A stretch of DNA of 64,000 nucleotides from Pseudomonadales bacterium (GCA_028281885.1 JANQJA010000013.1:62001-126000); one strand, 5' to 3'; numbered from the stretch's first letter, positions 1-10,385 are shown. The notes: generated from the sequence alone by a model not told the origin. Translations and numbers: made by a program.

Positions 1-162
1 TTACCCACTTGTCAGCGCCATAAGTGCCCCTTTTATGTGCGCCCGGTCACGAATTAAAGCTTCGACTCCATCCGGCACGAATAGTTGCACCGTCCGTGGT
101 GAAATTCGCAGCAATTTCCACACCAGATCGACCCATCCTGACGAACGGGCCTGCGGGGCTTC
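1..162. other. intergenic DNA downstream of ftsZ
   Basis: No supported gene lies here. In many gammaproteobacteria lpxC follows ftsZ after a gap of this size, so lpxC may begin just outside the window. That is inference; no part of lpxC is visible. I see no hairpin followed by a T-run behind the ftsZ stop. Confidence 0.5.
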
Positions 163-1308
163 CTAATCCGCCTGACGTCGCAGAAAGGCCGGAATATCCA
201 GATATTCCAGATCCTTACCCTCTCCATCTTCCGTTTCCTCGCTGGCCTTGCGCATCACGGTCGGCTTGTCGAAATCTCCGTAATCGATGGCTCCATCTCC
301 AGCGACCTTTTTCTGGGTGTTGTCGACGACCTTGCGCGGCTTCTCGGCTTCCGGATTGCCAAGCCCGGTCGCTACCACCGTGACACGAATCTCATCACCC
401 ATTTCCGGATCAATCACCGTGCCGACAACCACCGTCGCGTTCTCAGACGCGAACTCCTCGACGGTCGCGCCCACTTCAGAGAACTCGCCCAACGAGATGT
501 CCGCATCAGCCGCAATATTGACCAGGATGCCGCGAGCGCCATTGAAGTCGATGTCTTCGAGCAAAGGACTCCGGATGGCTGCCTCGGCCGCCTCTCTCGC
601 CCTGTTACCACCGGAAGCGTGGCCCGTACCCATCATGGCCATGCCCATTTCCGACATCACGGTCCTGACATCAGCGAAGTCAACGTTGATCATGCCCGGC
701 CGGATAATCAGATCGGCGATCCCCTGAACCGCGCCCAGCAGTACATCATCGACCGCAGCAAATGCTTTCAGTAGCGGCGTCTCTTCACCCATGATGGTCA
801 GCAGCTTTTCATTCGGGATCGTGATCAGCGAATCCACATGCTGAGACAGTTCCGCGATCCCCTCCTCCGCCAGAGACATCCGCTTTTTGCCCTCGAACGC
901 AAATGGCTTGGTAACGACCGCAACCGTAAGAATCTCGAGACTGCGGGCAACCTCAGCAACGATCGGCGCCGCACCGGTACCGGTGCCTCCGCCCATCCCC
1001 GCGGTGATGAACACCATGTCCGCACCCTTCAACGCCTCGGCGATACGATCCTTGTCTTCAATCGCCGCCTCACGCCCCATCGAAGGATTAGCCCCGGCAC
1101 CCAGTCCCTTGGTGATGTTGGTGCCAAGTTGCAGCAACGTCTTGGCCGACAGGTTGTGCAGCGCCTGTGCATCCGTGTTGGCGCAAATAAAGTCAACACC
1201 GGCGATGTCCTGGTTGACCATGTGCTGGACAGCGTTACCGCCGCCGCCTCCCACACCGACAACCTTGATCACCGCACTCTGTGGTGCGCTATCTACTAGT
1301 TCGAACAT
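163..1308 (-). CDS. ftsZ: cell division GTPase FtsZ
   Basis: FtsZ is the tubulin-like GTPase that forms the cytoplasmic Z-ring and recruits the division machinery. The 381-residue protein has the glycine-rich nucleotide site near residues 20-26, the tubulin signature GGGTGTG at about 106-112, and the NVDFADV segment near the synergy loop. It ends in a conserved tail, EYLDIPAFLRRQAD, the peptide that binds FtsA and ZipA in the family. A strong GGAGGT ribosome site sits eight bases before the ATG. It is the last gene of the dcw operon, 28 bases after ftsA. Length and motifs are normal. Confidence 0.98.
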   Translation of the reverse strand: MFELVDSAPQSAVIKVVGVGGGGGNAVQHMVNQDIAGVDFICANTDAQALHNLSAKTLLQLGTNITKGLGAGANPSMGREAAIEDKDRIAEALKGADMVFITAGMGGGTGTGAAPIVAEVARSLEILTVAVVTKPFAFEGKKRMSLAEEGIAELSQHVDSLITIPNEKLLTIMGEETPLLKAFAAVDDVLLGAVQGIADLIIRPGMINVDFADVRTVMSEMGMAMMGTGHASGGNRAREAAEAAIRSPLLEDIDFNGARGILVNIAADADISLGEFSEVGATVEEFASENATVVVGTVIDPEMGDEIRVTVVATGLGNPEAEKPRKVVDNTQKKVAGDGAIDYGDFDKPTVMRKASEETEDGEGKDLEYLDIPAFLRRQAD

Positions 1309-1336
1309 ATCGATACCTCCTCAAGGCCTCGCTTGA

Positions 1337-2569
1337 TTAATAACTCCCCAAAAACCAACTCTTCACTCTTCCCACCAGCCCGGAAGCACCGACACTGGCA
1401 GGCATGGCAACTCCCTCGCACTGTTGTTTCGCGCCATACAGCAGCAATCCAACTGCCGTGGAATAAATCGGGTTACGAATAATGTCCGTGAGTCCTGTGA
1501 CGCCCTGTGGCTTGCCGATGCTCACCGGCATGTGGAATATCTCTTCGGCCAGCTCCACCACGCCTTCCATCTTCGAAGTACCGCCAGTAAGGACGATTCC
1601 CGCCGCAATCAGATCCTCGAATCCGCTACGGCGAAGTTCTGCCTGAATCAACGTGAACAATTCGTCATACCTTGGCTCAACCACCTCGGCGAGCGCCTGG
1701 CGGGAGAGGTCCCTGTCAACCCGATCACCGACACTCGGCACCTTGATCGTTTCGTTCTCGCCGGCAAGGCTGGCAAGCGCACAGGCATACTTGATCTTGA
1801 TCTCTTCAGCGTTGGGCGTGGGCGTTCTCAGCGCCATCGCAATATCGTTGGTTACCTGGTCGCCTGCGATAGGTATGACTGCGGTATGCCGAATTGCACC
1901 ATCAGTGAATACTGCGATGTCGGTAGTGCCACCACCGATATCCACCAGACAGACGCCAAGGTCCTTCTCGTCTTCGGTCAGCACGGCGTAGCCGGATGCC
2001 AGTTGTTCCAGGATGACGTCGTCAACCTCAAGACCGCATTTGCGAATACACTTTTCAATATTCTGGGCGGCGTTGACCGCGCAGGTCACCAGATGGACTT
2101 TCGCTTCCAGTCGAACCCCTGACATCCCCAGCGGTTCCTTGACCCCTTCCTGGGCATCAATGACGTACTCCTGGGGCAGGATGTGCAGGATCTTCTGGTC
2201 CGCCGGAATCGCGACCGCCTGGGCCGCATCAATCACCCGCTCAATGTCCGGCTGGAACACCTCCCGGTCACGAATGGCGACGATGCCATGAGAATTGAGA
2301 CTGCGAATGTGGCTGCCTGCGATGCCGGCATAAACGGCATTGATCTGGCAGCCCGCCATGAGTTCCGCCTCTTCCACCGCCCGCTGGATCGACTGCACGG
2401 TGGACTCGATATTGACGACCACTCCCTTTTTCAGGCCGCGCGAGGGATGACTACCGATCCCCACAATTTCGACATCACCTTCCGGCGAAAGCTCACCGAC
2501 GATGCAAACAACTTTGGAGGTACCGATATCCAGCCCAACAATCATTCTGTTTCCAATAGAAGCTGTCAT
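1337..2569 (-). CDS. ftsA: cell division protein FtsA
   Basis: FtsA is the actin-like protein that tethers FtsZ to the inner membrane. The 410-residue product shows the phosphate-binding motif GLDIGTSK near its N-terminus, a second phosphate motif around DIGGGTTD, and the adenosine motif VLTGGTS. It ends in a short amphipathic segment, VGRVKSWFLGSY, typical of the membrane-targeting helix. The ATG overlaps the ftsQ stop by four bases (ATGA), which suggests translational coupling. It is followed by ftsZ, the usual order. Confidence 0.98.
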   Translation of the reverse strand: MTASIGNRMIVGLDIGTSKVVCIVGELSPEGDVEIVGIGSHPSRGLKKGVVVNIESTVQSIQRAVEEAELMAGCQINAVYAGIAGSHIRSLNSHGIVAIRDREVFQPDIERVIDAAQAVAIPADQKILHILPQEYVIDAQEGVKEPLGMSGVRLEAKVHLVTCAVNAAQNIEKCIRKCGLEVDDVILEQLASGYAVLTEDEKDLGVCLVDIGGGTTDIAVFTDGAIRHTAVIPIAGDQVTNDIAMALRTPTPNAEEIKIKYACALASLAGENETIKVPSVGDRVDRDLSRQALAEVVEPRYDELFTLIQAELRRSGFEDLIAAGIVLTGGTSKMEGVVELAEEIFHMPVSIGKPQGVTGLTDIIRNPIYSTAVGLLLYGAKQQCEGVAMPASVGASGLVGRVKSWFLGSY

Positions 2570-3312
2570 AGTCTCGTTTCTCGTTTGGATTTTTCGGGGT
2601 AAGCATCTGAGTTGGCCATCGCCAGGCCCTGCGGCATCTCAGACCAACTGACCGCGACCCCATTGGGGTAACGTGTATCAACCTGCTTGATGTCATCCAT
2701 GCGGGCATCCAGTCCGACACGCTCGACCACAAGCAAGAATCTTTGAATTCGTTCGAGGATGTTGTCTTTCCCCAGCATCACCACAACACCATCGGAAGAC
2801 TCAAACTCCCAGGCGCCGCGTTCATCCAGCGTCAGCGTCTCAACCCCCTGATTGATGCGCATCAGCGCATTCGCCAGGGCACGGTACTGGCGCATTACTT
2901 CACGTTCGGTACCTTCCGGTCCGTACAACTGGGCCAGATCTGAGAGCCGGGTAAACGGAGACCGGAAGACGCGGCCTTCGGCATTGATAAAGGCGTCATC
3001 GTTCCAGTAGGCAATCGGCGTTTCCTCGACCACCTGAACAATGAGCTTGTCAGGCCAGCGCCGGGTAATCTCAACGTGATGCACCCACTCGATCGCCGTC
3101 AGGGTGCGTCGTATATCTGCGATTCTTTCAATCTCACGGTGACCTTGCGTCAACGCGCGATAGACCTCCTCCCTCTGACGGTCATCGATCTGGCCAACCA
3201 CGGCAACCCGATTCAGATTAGGAGACCAGCGCGCCAGCAGCAAGCCGGCCGACAGCATGAACGCTGCGGTGAGCAACATTGCCAGCACCAGGGGTCTAGT
3301 CACCATGACCAA
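2566..3312 (-). CDS. ftsQ: cell division protein FtsQ
   Basis: FtsQ is a bitopic inner-membrane protein that bridges early division proteins and the FtsBL complex. The 248-residue product has a short cytoplasmic N-terminus, one membrane segment at about residues 6-27, then a POTRA-like stretch beginning [10 protein letters not shown]. It continues into the periplasmic beta domain. An ATG two codons inside (3306) is an alternative start. The gene overlaps the end of murC by 17 bases. In E. coli ddlB lies between murC and ftsQ; here nothing does. Confidence 0.94.
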   Translation of the reverse strand: MVMVTRPLVLAMLLTAAFMLSAGLLLARWSPNLNRVAVVGQIDDRQREEVYRALTQGHREIERIADIRRTLTAIEWVHHVEITRRWPDKLIVQVVEETPIAYWNDDAFINAEGRVFRSPFTRLSDLAQLYGPEGTEREVMRQYRALANALMRINQGVETLTLDERGAWEFESSDGVVVMLGKDNILERIQRFLLVVERVGLDARMDDIKQVDTRYPNGVAVSWSEMPQGLAMANSDAYPEKSKRETRL

Positions 3313-4738
3313 GCCTCCTGTCCTGCCAGTGTGAGGTCAGTTGAACCGCAAGTCGGCCGGTTTCCCCCGCCCCCTGGGTCAGAACAAAGTCATTTGCGCT
3401 GACAATTTCATCAAGTCGCGACGGAACGGCATCGATGGTGTCCAGGAACTCAACCGCATCGCACTTTCTACGGATCGCCTGCAGCAGGTCCTCTCCGGAT
3501 GTGCCCGCAATGGGTTGCTCCCCCGCCGCATAGACTTCCAGCAAAATCAGGTAGTCCACACTCGAAAGGACCTCCACGAACTGGTCAAAAAGTTCAAGGG
3601 TCCTGGTGTAGCGATGGGGCTGATAAACCATGACCAGCCTGGAATCGGGCCATCCGGCGCGCACTGCGTCGATTGTGGCTCGCACTTCACTCGGGTGATG
3701 GCCGTAATCGTCAACCAGTACGAACTCCCCGCCAGGGGCAGCAAACCTGCCATGAATCTCGAACCGGCGTCCTACTCCACCGAACTGCTCAAGGCCAAGC
3801 GCAATGTCCTGATCGGAGACGCCTTCGTCAGTCGCCACGGCAACGGCGGCAAGCGCATTCAGCACGTTGTGACGCCCCGGCAACGCCAGCGACAGCGACA
3901 AGACATCCCGCCCTTCACGATGAACATTAAATCGCGTGATACCGCCTGCCTGGACAACGTCGGTCGCTCGTACATCCGCTTCACTGTCAATGCCGTATGT
4001 CAGGACCGAACGTTTCACCTGGGGCAAAACTGCCCTGACGACGGGATCATCAACACAGGCGACCAGCAATCCGTAGAACGGCAGGTTGTGAATAAAATCC
4101 ACAAACGCATCCTGGAGTCGCTTGAAGCTGCCCTCGTAGTAGGTGAGGTGATCACGATCAATATTCGTCAACACCGCCGTCATGGGCTGCAGGTGCAGGA
4201 AGGACGCGTCCGATTCGTCCGCCTCAGCCACCAGATAGCGACTACCACCTAGCTTACCGTTGGTTTCCGCATTGTTTAGAAGCCCGCCAATCACAAACGT
4301 CGGGTCCAGACCTGCCTGCCCCAGAACGGATGCAATCAGGCTTGTTGTTGTCGTCTTTCCGTGTGTACCCGCAACTGCGATCCCGTGGCGGTATCGCATC
4401 AGCTCCCCGAGCATTTCCGCACGGCGAACGATTGGAATTCGCTGCGCGGTAGCGGCGAGCACCTCCGCGTTGTCAGCGTCGATCGCCGAAGAGACCACGA
4501 CCACGTCCGCACCTTTCACCTGACCACTGGCATGACCAATATCGACACGGGCACCCAGCTCTCTCAGCCGCCTCACGACTGACGACTCCGACCGGTCGGA
4601 GCCTGTGATCTCATAACCCTGGTTAAGCAGCACCTCGGCGATGCCGCACATGCCCGCCCCGCCAATACCGACGAAATGGATACGCTTGATGCGGCGCATC
4701 TCGGGCACATCCATGACCGCAGTGCTATCAGTGCCCAC
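3296..4738 (-). CDS. murC: UDP-N-acetylmuramate--L-alanine ligase MurC
   Basis: MurC is the cytoplasmic ATP-dependent ligase that adds L-alanine to UDP-MurNAc. I chose the GTG at 4738 because a GGGAGG site lies eight bases upstream and it places ten residues before VPEMRR, close to the E. coli protein. ATGs at 4714 and 4699 are possible but lack good ribosome sites. Visible motifs are GIGGAGM at about residues 24-30 and the ATP loop GTHGKTTTT at about 124-132. The start overlaps the ftsW stop by 11 bases, so there is no room for murG, which usually sits here. Confidence 0.96.
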   Translation of the reverse strand: MGTDSTAVMDVPEMRRIKRIHFVGIGGAGMCGIAEVLLNQGYEITGSDRSESSVVRRLRELGARVDIGHASGQVKGADVVVVSSAIDADNAEVLAATAQRIPIVRRAEMLGELMRYRHGIAVAGTHGKTTTTSLIASVLGQAGLDPTFVIGGLLNNAETNGKLGGSRYLVAEADESDASFLHLQPMTAVLTNIDRDHLTYYEGSFKRLQDAFVDFIHNLPFYGLLVACVDDPVVRAVLPQVKRSVLTYGIDSEADVRATDVVQAGGITRFNVHREGRDVLSLSLALPGRHNVLNALAAVAVATDEGVSDQDIALGLEQFGGVGRRFEIHGRFAAPGGEFVLVDDYGHHPSEVRATIDAVRAGWPDSRLVMVYQPHRYTRTLELFDQFVEVLSSVDYLILLEVYAAGEQPIAGTSGEDLLQAIRRKCDAVEFLDTIDAVPSRLDEIVSANDFVLTQGAGETGRLAVQLTSHWQDRRLGHGD

Positions 4739-5960
4739 GTCGATATCCTCCCGACCGGGAATTTGACCGCCGACGGGCCGACGGTCGGCGTGTCGGCTGC
4801 TGCCGCCGGCACTCCCACTCAATCCTGAGCAGGATGGCGATGAATGCCAGCGTGACAATCAGACTGTTGCCGCCGTAACTCATCAGCGGCAGGGTCAATC
4901 CTTTGGTGGGCAGCAGTCCGACATTGACGCAGATATTGATCGCTGCCTGGGCTCCCAGCGACAAGCCAATGCCAAAGGCAAGCCAGGCGTGAAAATAGAG
5001 TCCTCGAATTTCCGCCAGCCGGCCAATCCACATCGCCCGTAAAACCAGCACAACAAAGGCGGCAATAACAACCAGCGCTCCCAAAACGCCCAGTTCTTCC
5101 GCGATGATCGAGAACAGGAAATCGGTGTGCGCCTCGGGCAGGAAGAACAACTTCTGAATACTGTTGCCCAGACCCAGGCCAAACCAGTCTCCGCGCCCGT
5201 AGGCAATCAAAGCCTGGGTGAGCTGATAGCCACCCTCAAACTGGTGTGCCCAGGGATCGGTGAAGGCAATAAATCGGTCGAACCGTTCCGGCTGAATCAT
5301 CACCAGACTCGCCGCCGCAATCAGACAGGCAAGGATCATCGGAAAAAAGTGCAGCACGGAAGCGCCGCCCAGGAAGATGGTGCCGAGCGCAGCACTCATG
5401 ATGACGACCGACGCACCAAAGTCCGGTTGACCCAACAGCAGCACGCAGACAACAGCGACGATAGCAACCGGTTTAACCATCCCGGAGAAACTGGATCTGA
5501 CGTCTGCGCCGAACTGAACCAGGTAGTTCGCGACGAAAACGACGACAAACAACTTCACAAACTCTGACCCCTGCAGCGAGAACGCGCCCAGTGAAATCCA
5601 GCGACGAGATCCATTGACCTCACGCCCGATGCCGGGAATCAGCACCGCGATCAGCAGACACAGGCTGAGCAACAACAATGGCCAGGCCAGTTTCTGCCAC
5701 ACGGCAATCGGCACACTAAGCACGAGTCCGCCCGCACCAACTGCAATCAACAGGTAAACCAGATGCTTGACCAGCAGGTAAAACGGCGTCTCGTACAACC
5801 GGGCAGACACTTCCGACGAGGCCGAACCAACCATGACCAGCCCGCACAGCAGCAGGAACACCGTCACACTCGACAAAATCGGGTCTACCGGCCAGGCGAA
5901 CTCGGCGCTGGTCGAACGCTCGGCAGTTCTTAGTGTTGCCGGACGAGCCATGGTCATCAC
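4728..5960 (-). CDS. ftsW: septal peptidoglycan glycosyltransferase FtsW
   Basis: FtsW is the SEDS-family polymerase that builds glycan strands at the septum with FtsI. The 410-residue product is a polytopic membrane protein with about ten hydrophobic segments. It carries the SEDS signature [16 protein letters not shown], which contains the conserved Asp and Glu, and [14 protein letters not shown] near the C-terminus. The start overlaps the murD stop by four bases. FtsW rather than RodA is inferred from its place in the dcw cluster next to division genes. Confidence 0.96.
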   Translation of the reverse strand: MMTMARPATLRTAERSTSAEFAWPVDPILSSVTVFLLLCGLVMVGSASSEVSARLYETPFYLLVKHLVYLLIAVGAGGLVLSVPIAVWQKLAWPLLLLSLCLLIAVLIPGIGREVNGSRRWISLGAFSLQGSEFVKLFVVVFVANYLVQFGADVRSSFSGMVKPVAIVAVVCVLLLGQPDFGASVVIMSAALGTIFLGGASVLHFFPMILACLIAAASLVMIQPERFDRFIAFTDPWAHQFEGGYQLTQALIAYGRGDWFGLGLGNSIQKLFFLPEAHTDFLFSIIAEELGVLGALVVIAAFVVLVLRAMWIGRLAEIRGLYFHAWLAFGIGLSLGAQAAINICVNVGLLPTKGLTLPLMSYGGNSLIVTLAFIAILLRIEWECRRQQPTRRPSARRRSNSRSGGYRRGH

Positions 5961-7273
5961 CCGTCACCTCGCGCCAGCCTGCGAAAATGATCACCGCGCT
6001 CTTCAAAGTTTCGGTACTGATCCTGCGAGGCGCAGGCGGGTGACAACAGAACCACATCGCCCGCTTTCACGCTGCGATGGACGGCCGCCATCACTTCATC
6101 GAGCGTCGCATAGCTCTCCACTGCGACCTCGCCAAGCTGGGCGGCGATCACGTCGCGATCACGACCATACACGTACACCCGCGCGACCTTCTTCACCGAC
6201 TCCGCCAGGCGGGAAAAATCGGCACCTTTGCCATCGCCACCCAGCAGCAGAATCAGGTCCGAATCCAGCGTCGCAATACCATCAATAGCCGCCAGCGCGG
6301 CATCCACATTGGTCGCCTTTGAATCATTGATGAAACTGACACCGTCAAATTCCCCGACAGGTTCACAGCGGTGCGGCAACCCTTTGAAGGAACGGAGCCC
6401 TTCGATCATGCGGGACAGATCCCAATCAAGGGCAGACCCAATTGCCAGCGCGGCAAGCGCATTAACAAAATTGTGTCTGCCCCTGATGGGGAGCTCGCTC
6501 GTGAAAACCAGGTGATCTTCGCCGCGGCACAGACTGAGCTCACCGTCTACAGACCGCAAACCAAACTGAGCCGGCCCCTGTGGCTCGCCATCCCGAAACG
6601 TCAACAGTTCTGCATCGCCTGGTAGCGGGAAGGGGTAATTCAGATCAGCATTCAATACCGCCCGCCGGGCATGCGCGTAGATCGATGCCTTCGTCGCATA
6701 GTAGTCATCGACACTGTCATAGCGATCCAGGTGGTCGGGGGACAGATTCAGAACCACCGCCACTTCACAATTGAGCGATGTCGCCAGTTCCAGCTGGTAA
6801 CTCGACACCTCCAGGACATACAACCCGTGCCCCTCGTGCAACAGATCCAGGCAGGGGGTACCAATGTTTCCCCCCACCCCGGCATCGATGCCGCAGGCCC
6901 TTGCCAGCGCACCGACCAACATCGTCACCGTACTCTTGCCATTGGAACCCGTGATGGCGACGTATGGCATGGTGACCAGGTCAGCGAACATGGCGACATC
7001 ACCAGTGACGGGAACCCCTCGCCTGACAGCGGCCTGGATCGCCGAATGAGACAGTGGCACACCGGGGCTGACCACAAGGCGATCCGCACCCGCCAGCGCT
7101 TCCGGTGACAACACGTCAAAGCTGACGTCCGGATCAATGGCCCGGAGCGCTTCGAGCCCGGCCGGGGAGGCCTGACTATCAACAGCAGCAAATGCCAGAC
7201 CTTCGCGCGCGAAGTGCCTGGCGCATGAGAGCCCTGTGACGCCGAGCCCAACAATCATATTAAGCTCCGCCAC
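5957..7273 (-). CDS. murD: UDP-N-acetylmuramoyl-L-alanine--D-glutamate ligase MurD
   Basis: MurD adds D-glutamate to UDP-MurNAc-L-Ala in the cytoplasm. I chose the GTG at 7273, giving MAELNMIVGLGVTG, because it restores the normal first beta strand and has GAGGA eight bases upstream. The ATG at 7258 would cut that strand. Motifs include the ATP loop GSNGKST and the family signature NDSKATN. With this start the gene overlaps murE by 14 bases. The usual murF and mraY are absent between murE and murD. The length of 438 residues is normal. Confidence 0.96.
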   Translation of the reverse strand: MAELNMIVGLGVTGLSCARHFAREGLAFAAVDSQASPAGLEALRAIDPDVSFDVLSPEALAGADRLVVSPGVPLSHSAIQAAVRRGVPVTGDVAMFADLVTMPYVAITGSNGKSTVTMLVGALARACGIDAGVGGNIGTPCLDLLHEGHGLYVLEVSSYQLELATSLNCEVAVVLNLSPDHLDRYDSVDDYYATKASIYAHARRAVLNADLNYPFPLPGDAELLTFRDGEPQGPAQFGLRSVDGELSLCRGEDHLVFTSELPIRGRHNFVNALAALAIGSALDWDLSRMIEGLRSFKGLPHRCEPVGEFDGVSFINDSKATNVDAALAAIDGIATLDSDLILLLGGDGKGADFSRLAESVKKVARVYVYGRDRDVIAAQLGEVAVESYATLDEVMAAVHRSVKAGDVVLLSPACASQDQYRNFEERGDHFRRLARGDG

Positions 7274-8726
7274 CGTCTTGATCCTCGAAAAAGGCAGCCA
7301 CCTCCCGGTAGTCGCTAAACGGTACTCGTCTGTCTGCCAGCACCTGGTATTCTTCGTGCCCCTTACCGGCAATCAGCACCATATCGTTGTCGTTGGCGAT
7401 CTCGAGCACATGCCTGATCGCCTGCCCGCGATCCTCGATCACTTCGATCTTGGCCTCGTCCGCAACCCCCATCAGCATCTGCTGGATAATGGTGCCCGGC
7501 TCTTCAGAGCGCGGATTGTCGCTGGTGAACACACACCAGTCAGCCAGTCGCGATGCACACTCACCCATGACCGGACGCTTACCGGAATCGCGGTCACCAC
7601 CGCAGCCCACCACACAGAACAGCCTGCCACGCTTGTGTCTGACCAGTGCTGAAAGCGCCTTTTCCAGCGCGTCGGGCGTATGCGCATAATCGATGACAAC
7701 ACTCGGTCCATCGCGGGCCGGCAACATATCCATTCGGCCAGGAACACTCTCAAGCTGGCTTGCCCAGCGGCAGATATCGGCGATGTCATGGTCCAACAGA
7801 CCAAGTACGGTGATTGCCGCAAGCAGGTTACTGACGTTGAACTCTCCCAGCAGACGCGAGGAAACCGCTCCCACACCCCAGGGGGTAATGACCTCCGCTT
7901 CAAACCCGTCAATCCGAAAGTCCAGCGAAGCGCAATACACGTCGGCCGCGTGATCGTGAGTACTGAAAGTCAACAGGCTGGCGGCGTTGGTACCGTCAGC
8001 CATCGCACGCCAGTTCGGATCATCCCGATTCAGCACCGTCGCTTTCAGACCACGCCATTCGAACAGTTTTCGCTTCGCCGAAAGATAATCCGCAAAGGTG
8101 TCGTGATAATCGAGGTGATCCCGCGTCAGGTTGGTGAACACAGCCATGTCGAGGGCAGTTCCGTTCAACCGACCCTGGGCAAGACCATGAGATGAAGCTT
8201 CAAAGGCAATGGCGTCGGCACCCTGATCCAGCATGCGCCGGAAGCGGCGCTGTAACTCGATGCCGCCTGGCGTTGTCATCCCCGCCTCACTCACAGCGCC
8301 AAGGAGCCCATAACCGAGCGTCCCCAGCACGCCACAGGCCTTGCCACTGGCATTCAACAACTGGGCAATAAAATGCGTGCAGGATGTCTTGCCGTTGGTG
8401 CCAGTCACGCCCACCATCAGCATGGACGCCGTCGGTTCCCCGAAGAACCGGCTGGCCACCTCGCCGCGACGTTGACCCAGTTCTTCAACTTCAATGACCG
8501 GAATATTCACATCCAGGACTGGCACTGGCGGCTCGGCCAATACGGCGGATGCCTGCTCGTGAACGGCATGCGAAATGAAGGCACGCCCATCAACGGAATG
8601 GCCCTGAACAGCAACAAACAAGTCGCCCTCCTCAATCTCGCGACTGTCGTCAGTGATTCCGGTTACCGCCACGTCGACCGGCAATGCCATGTCTGGCAAA
8701 AGTTCGCTGATCATGCGCACCACCAC
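7260..8726 (-). CDS. murE: UDP-MurNAc-tripeptide synthetase MurE
   Basis: MurE adds the third stem residue to UDP-MurNAc-L-Ala-D-Glu. The 488-residue protein has TSDSRE-like substrate residues (TGITDDSREI), the ATP loop GVTGTNGKT, the SAKRKLFEW segment with the lysine normally carbamylated, and the DNPR motif. In this family DNPR marks enzymes using meso-diaminopimelate. The start abuts the ftsI stop with no gap. It is followed by murD rather than murF-mraY. Confidence 0.97.
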   Translation of the reverse strand: MVVRMISELLPDMALPVDVAVTGITDDSREIEEGDLFVAVQGHSVDGRAFISHAVHEQASAVLAEPPVPVLDVNIPVIEVEELGQRRGEVASRFFGEPTASMLMVGVTGTNGKTSCTHFIAQLLNASGKACGVLGTLGYGLLGAVSEAGMTTPGGIELQRRFRRMLDQGADAIAFEASSHGLAQGRLNGTALDMAVFTNLTRDHLDYHDTFADYLSAKRKLFEWRGLKATVLNRDDPNWRAMADGTNAASLLTFSTHDHAADVYCASLDFRIDGFEAEVITPWGVGAVSSRLLGEFNVSNLLAAITVLGLLDHDIADICRWASQLESVPGRMDMLPARDGPSVVIDYAHTPDALEKALSALVRHKRGRLFCVVGCGGDRDSGKRPVMGECASRLADWCVFTSDNPRSEEPGTIIQQMLMGVADEAKIEVIEDRGQAIRHVLEIANDNDMVLIAGKGHEEYQVLADRRVPFSDYREVAAFFEDQDGGGA

Positions 8727-10385
8727 CTACACCGCTCCGGTGGGCCGATCAGGCGGCACGTTCAGAAGCCTCAGTACGCCCGCCATGACCCGGGAGAAAA
8801 CCGGCGCTGCTACGGCGCCTCCCCCGTACTCACCGTTTTTGGGATCGTTAATCATCACGACAGCGACAACCCTGGGTGCGGATGCGGGCGCAATGCCGGC
8901 AAAAAATGCCAGATGCCGGGTATCTTCGTAGCCTGACTCACCCACCTTGCGAACCGTGCCTGTCTTGCCAGCGACGCTGTACCCCTCAATCGATGCCTTC
9001 GATCCGGTACCGGCATCGCCAGTCACGCTCGACAACATGGCCCTGATCTCACGGGCGGTACGCTCGGCCATCACCCGGGTCGATTCTGATTGCTGGCCCT
9101 TCAACACAGAGACGTCCCGCCGCACGCCATCGCGCGCGATGGTCATGTAGGCTTTAGCCAGTTGCAGTGGCGTCACAGTCAGACCATAGCCATAGGCAAA
9201 CGTCGCCCGCTCGATGTCTTTCCAGCGGCGATGATTGGGAAGATAACCGTTACTTTCGCCGGGAAATCCGATCCCGGTCGCTTCACCAAACCCCATCGAC
9301 CGGAACATTTCCCAGACCTGGAATTCGTCGAGCGCCAATGCAACCCTGGTTATGCCGACCTGGCTCGACTTGGCAATCACTTCACTCAGGCTCAGTTCGC
9401 CGTAATTCAACGGATCAGGAATGGTCTTGTCGCCAACATGGATGAACCCGGGACTTGTATCAATGATCGAATCCGCACTGAACGCGCCTGACTCCATCGC
9501 GACGGCTGCAGTCAGTGGCTTCACCGTCGAGCCTGGCTCAAACACATCAGTCACCGCCCGATTGCGAACTGCCGCGAGGTCAAGATTCGCCCGATTGTTC
9601 GGGTTGTAGGACGGACGGTTGACCATGGCCAGAACCTCACCCGAGCGGATGTCCAGAATGACAATCGAGCCTGACTCGGCACGATGAAAGTTCACAGCAG
9701 ATTTGAGTTCCCGGTAAGCCAGATACTGCATCCTGAGATCGACACTCAGCTCCATCGAGCGGCCCGGTTTTGCTTCCAAGACTGGCCGAATATCGCGAAC
9801 AATCTGGCCATACAGGTTCTTCAGCACCTGTTTCTTGCCCGGGGTCCCCTGCAACCAGCTATCGAACGAAAGCTCCACCCCTTCCTGGCCACGGTCATCG
9901 ATGTTGGTGAAACCGACAAGATGCGCGGCGACTTCACCGGCAGGATAGAACCGATGATACTCACGCTCTTCGTAGACACCCTTGATGCCCAGTGCCAGAA
10001 CCTGCTGAGCTTCCGGTGGCGGCATATGCCGACGCAGGTAGATAAAATCGCGCCCCGCATTGCGACGCAGCCGGGCCTCGAACTCTTCCGGCAGTACGTT
10101 GAAGAACGTCGACAGGTGGTTGAAGTCACCCAGTTCAAGCAGTTCCTCGGGGTTCGCCCAGAGCGACGTCACCGGAGAGCTGATCGCAAGCGGCTTGCCC
10201 TGGCGATCCGCAATCATGCCACGATGAGCATTGATGCGTTCCATCCGAATGGTTCTCGCATCCCCCTGGTCCTTCAAAAAGTCACGCTCGACCGAGTGGA
10301 GATAGACCACCCTGAAGGACATAACAAGCGCCAGCATCACGAAGAACGCCATGAACAGGTGAACACGTCCCGGCAGCGCGATCAT
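8727..10385 (-). CDS. ftsI: septal transpeptidase FtsI (PBP3)
   Basis: FtsI is the class B penicillin-binding protein that cross-links septal peptidoglycan. The 552-residue product has an N-terminal membrane anchor at about residues 9-29, a pedestal domain, and a transpeptidase domain. The active-site serine motif is STVK at 286-289, and the KTGT motif lies in VAGKTGTVRKV. The second motif, normally SXN, reads SSQ at 340-342. It overlaps ftsL by four bases. The changed second motif is the only oddity and might affect beta-lactam binding; that is inference. Confidence 0.96.
   Translation of the reverse strand: MIALPGRVHLFMAFFVMLALVMSFRVVYLHSVERDFLKDQGDARTIRMERINAHRGMIADRQGKPLAISSPVTSLWANPEELLELGDFNHLSTFFNVLPEEFEARLRRNAGRDFIYLRRHMPPPEAQQVLALGIKGVYEEREYHRFYPAGEVAAHLVGFTNIDDRGQEGVELSFDSWLQGTPGKKQVLKNLYGQIVRDIRPVLEAKPGRSMELSVDLRMQYLAYRELKSAVNFHRAESGSIVILDIRSGEVLAMVNRPSYNPNNRANLDLAAVRNRAVTDVFEPGSTVKPLTAAVAMESGAFSADSIIDTSPGFIHVGDKTIPDPLNYGELSLSEVIAKSSQVGITRVALALDEFQVWEMFRSMGFGEATGIGFPGESNGYLPNHRRWKDIERATFAYGYGLTVTPLQLAKAYMTIARDGVRRDVSVLKGQQSESTRVMAERTAREIRAMLSSVTGDAGTGSKASIEGYSVAGKTGTVRKVGESGYEDTRHLAFFAGIAPASAPRVVAVVMINDPKNGEYGGGAVAAPVFSRVMAGVLRLLNVPPDRPTGAV

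Noticed and set aside
3341-4252. 303-codon open frame on the plus strand
   Set aside because: It is antisense to murC, which has all its motifs.
7256-7258. ATG at 7258 as the murD start
   Set aside because: It would cut the first beta strand of the Rossmann fold; the GTG at 7273 restores it and has a ribosome site.
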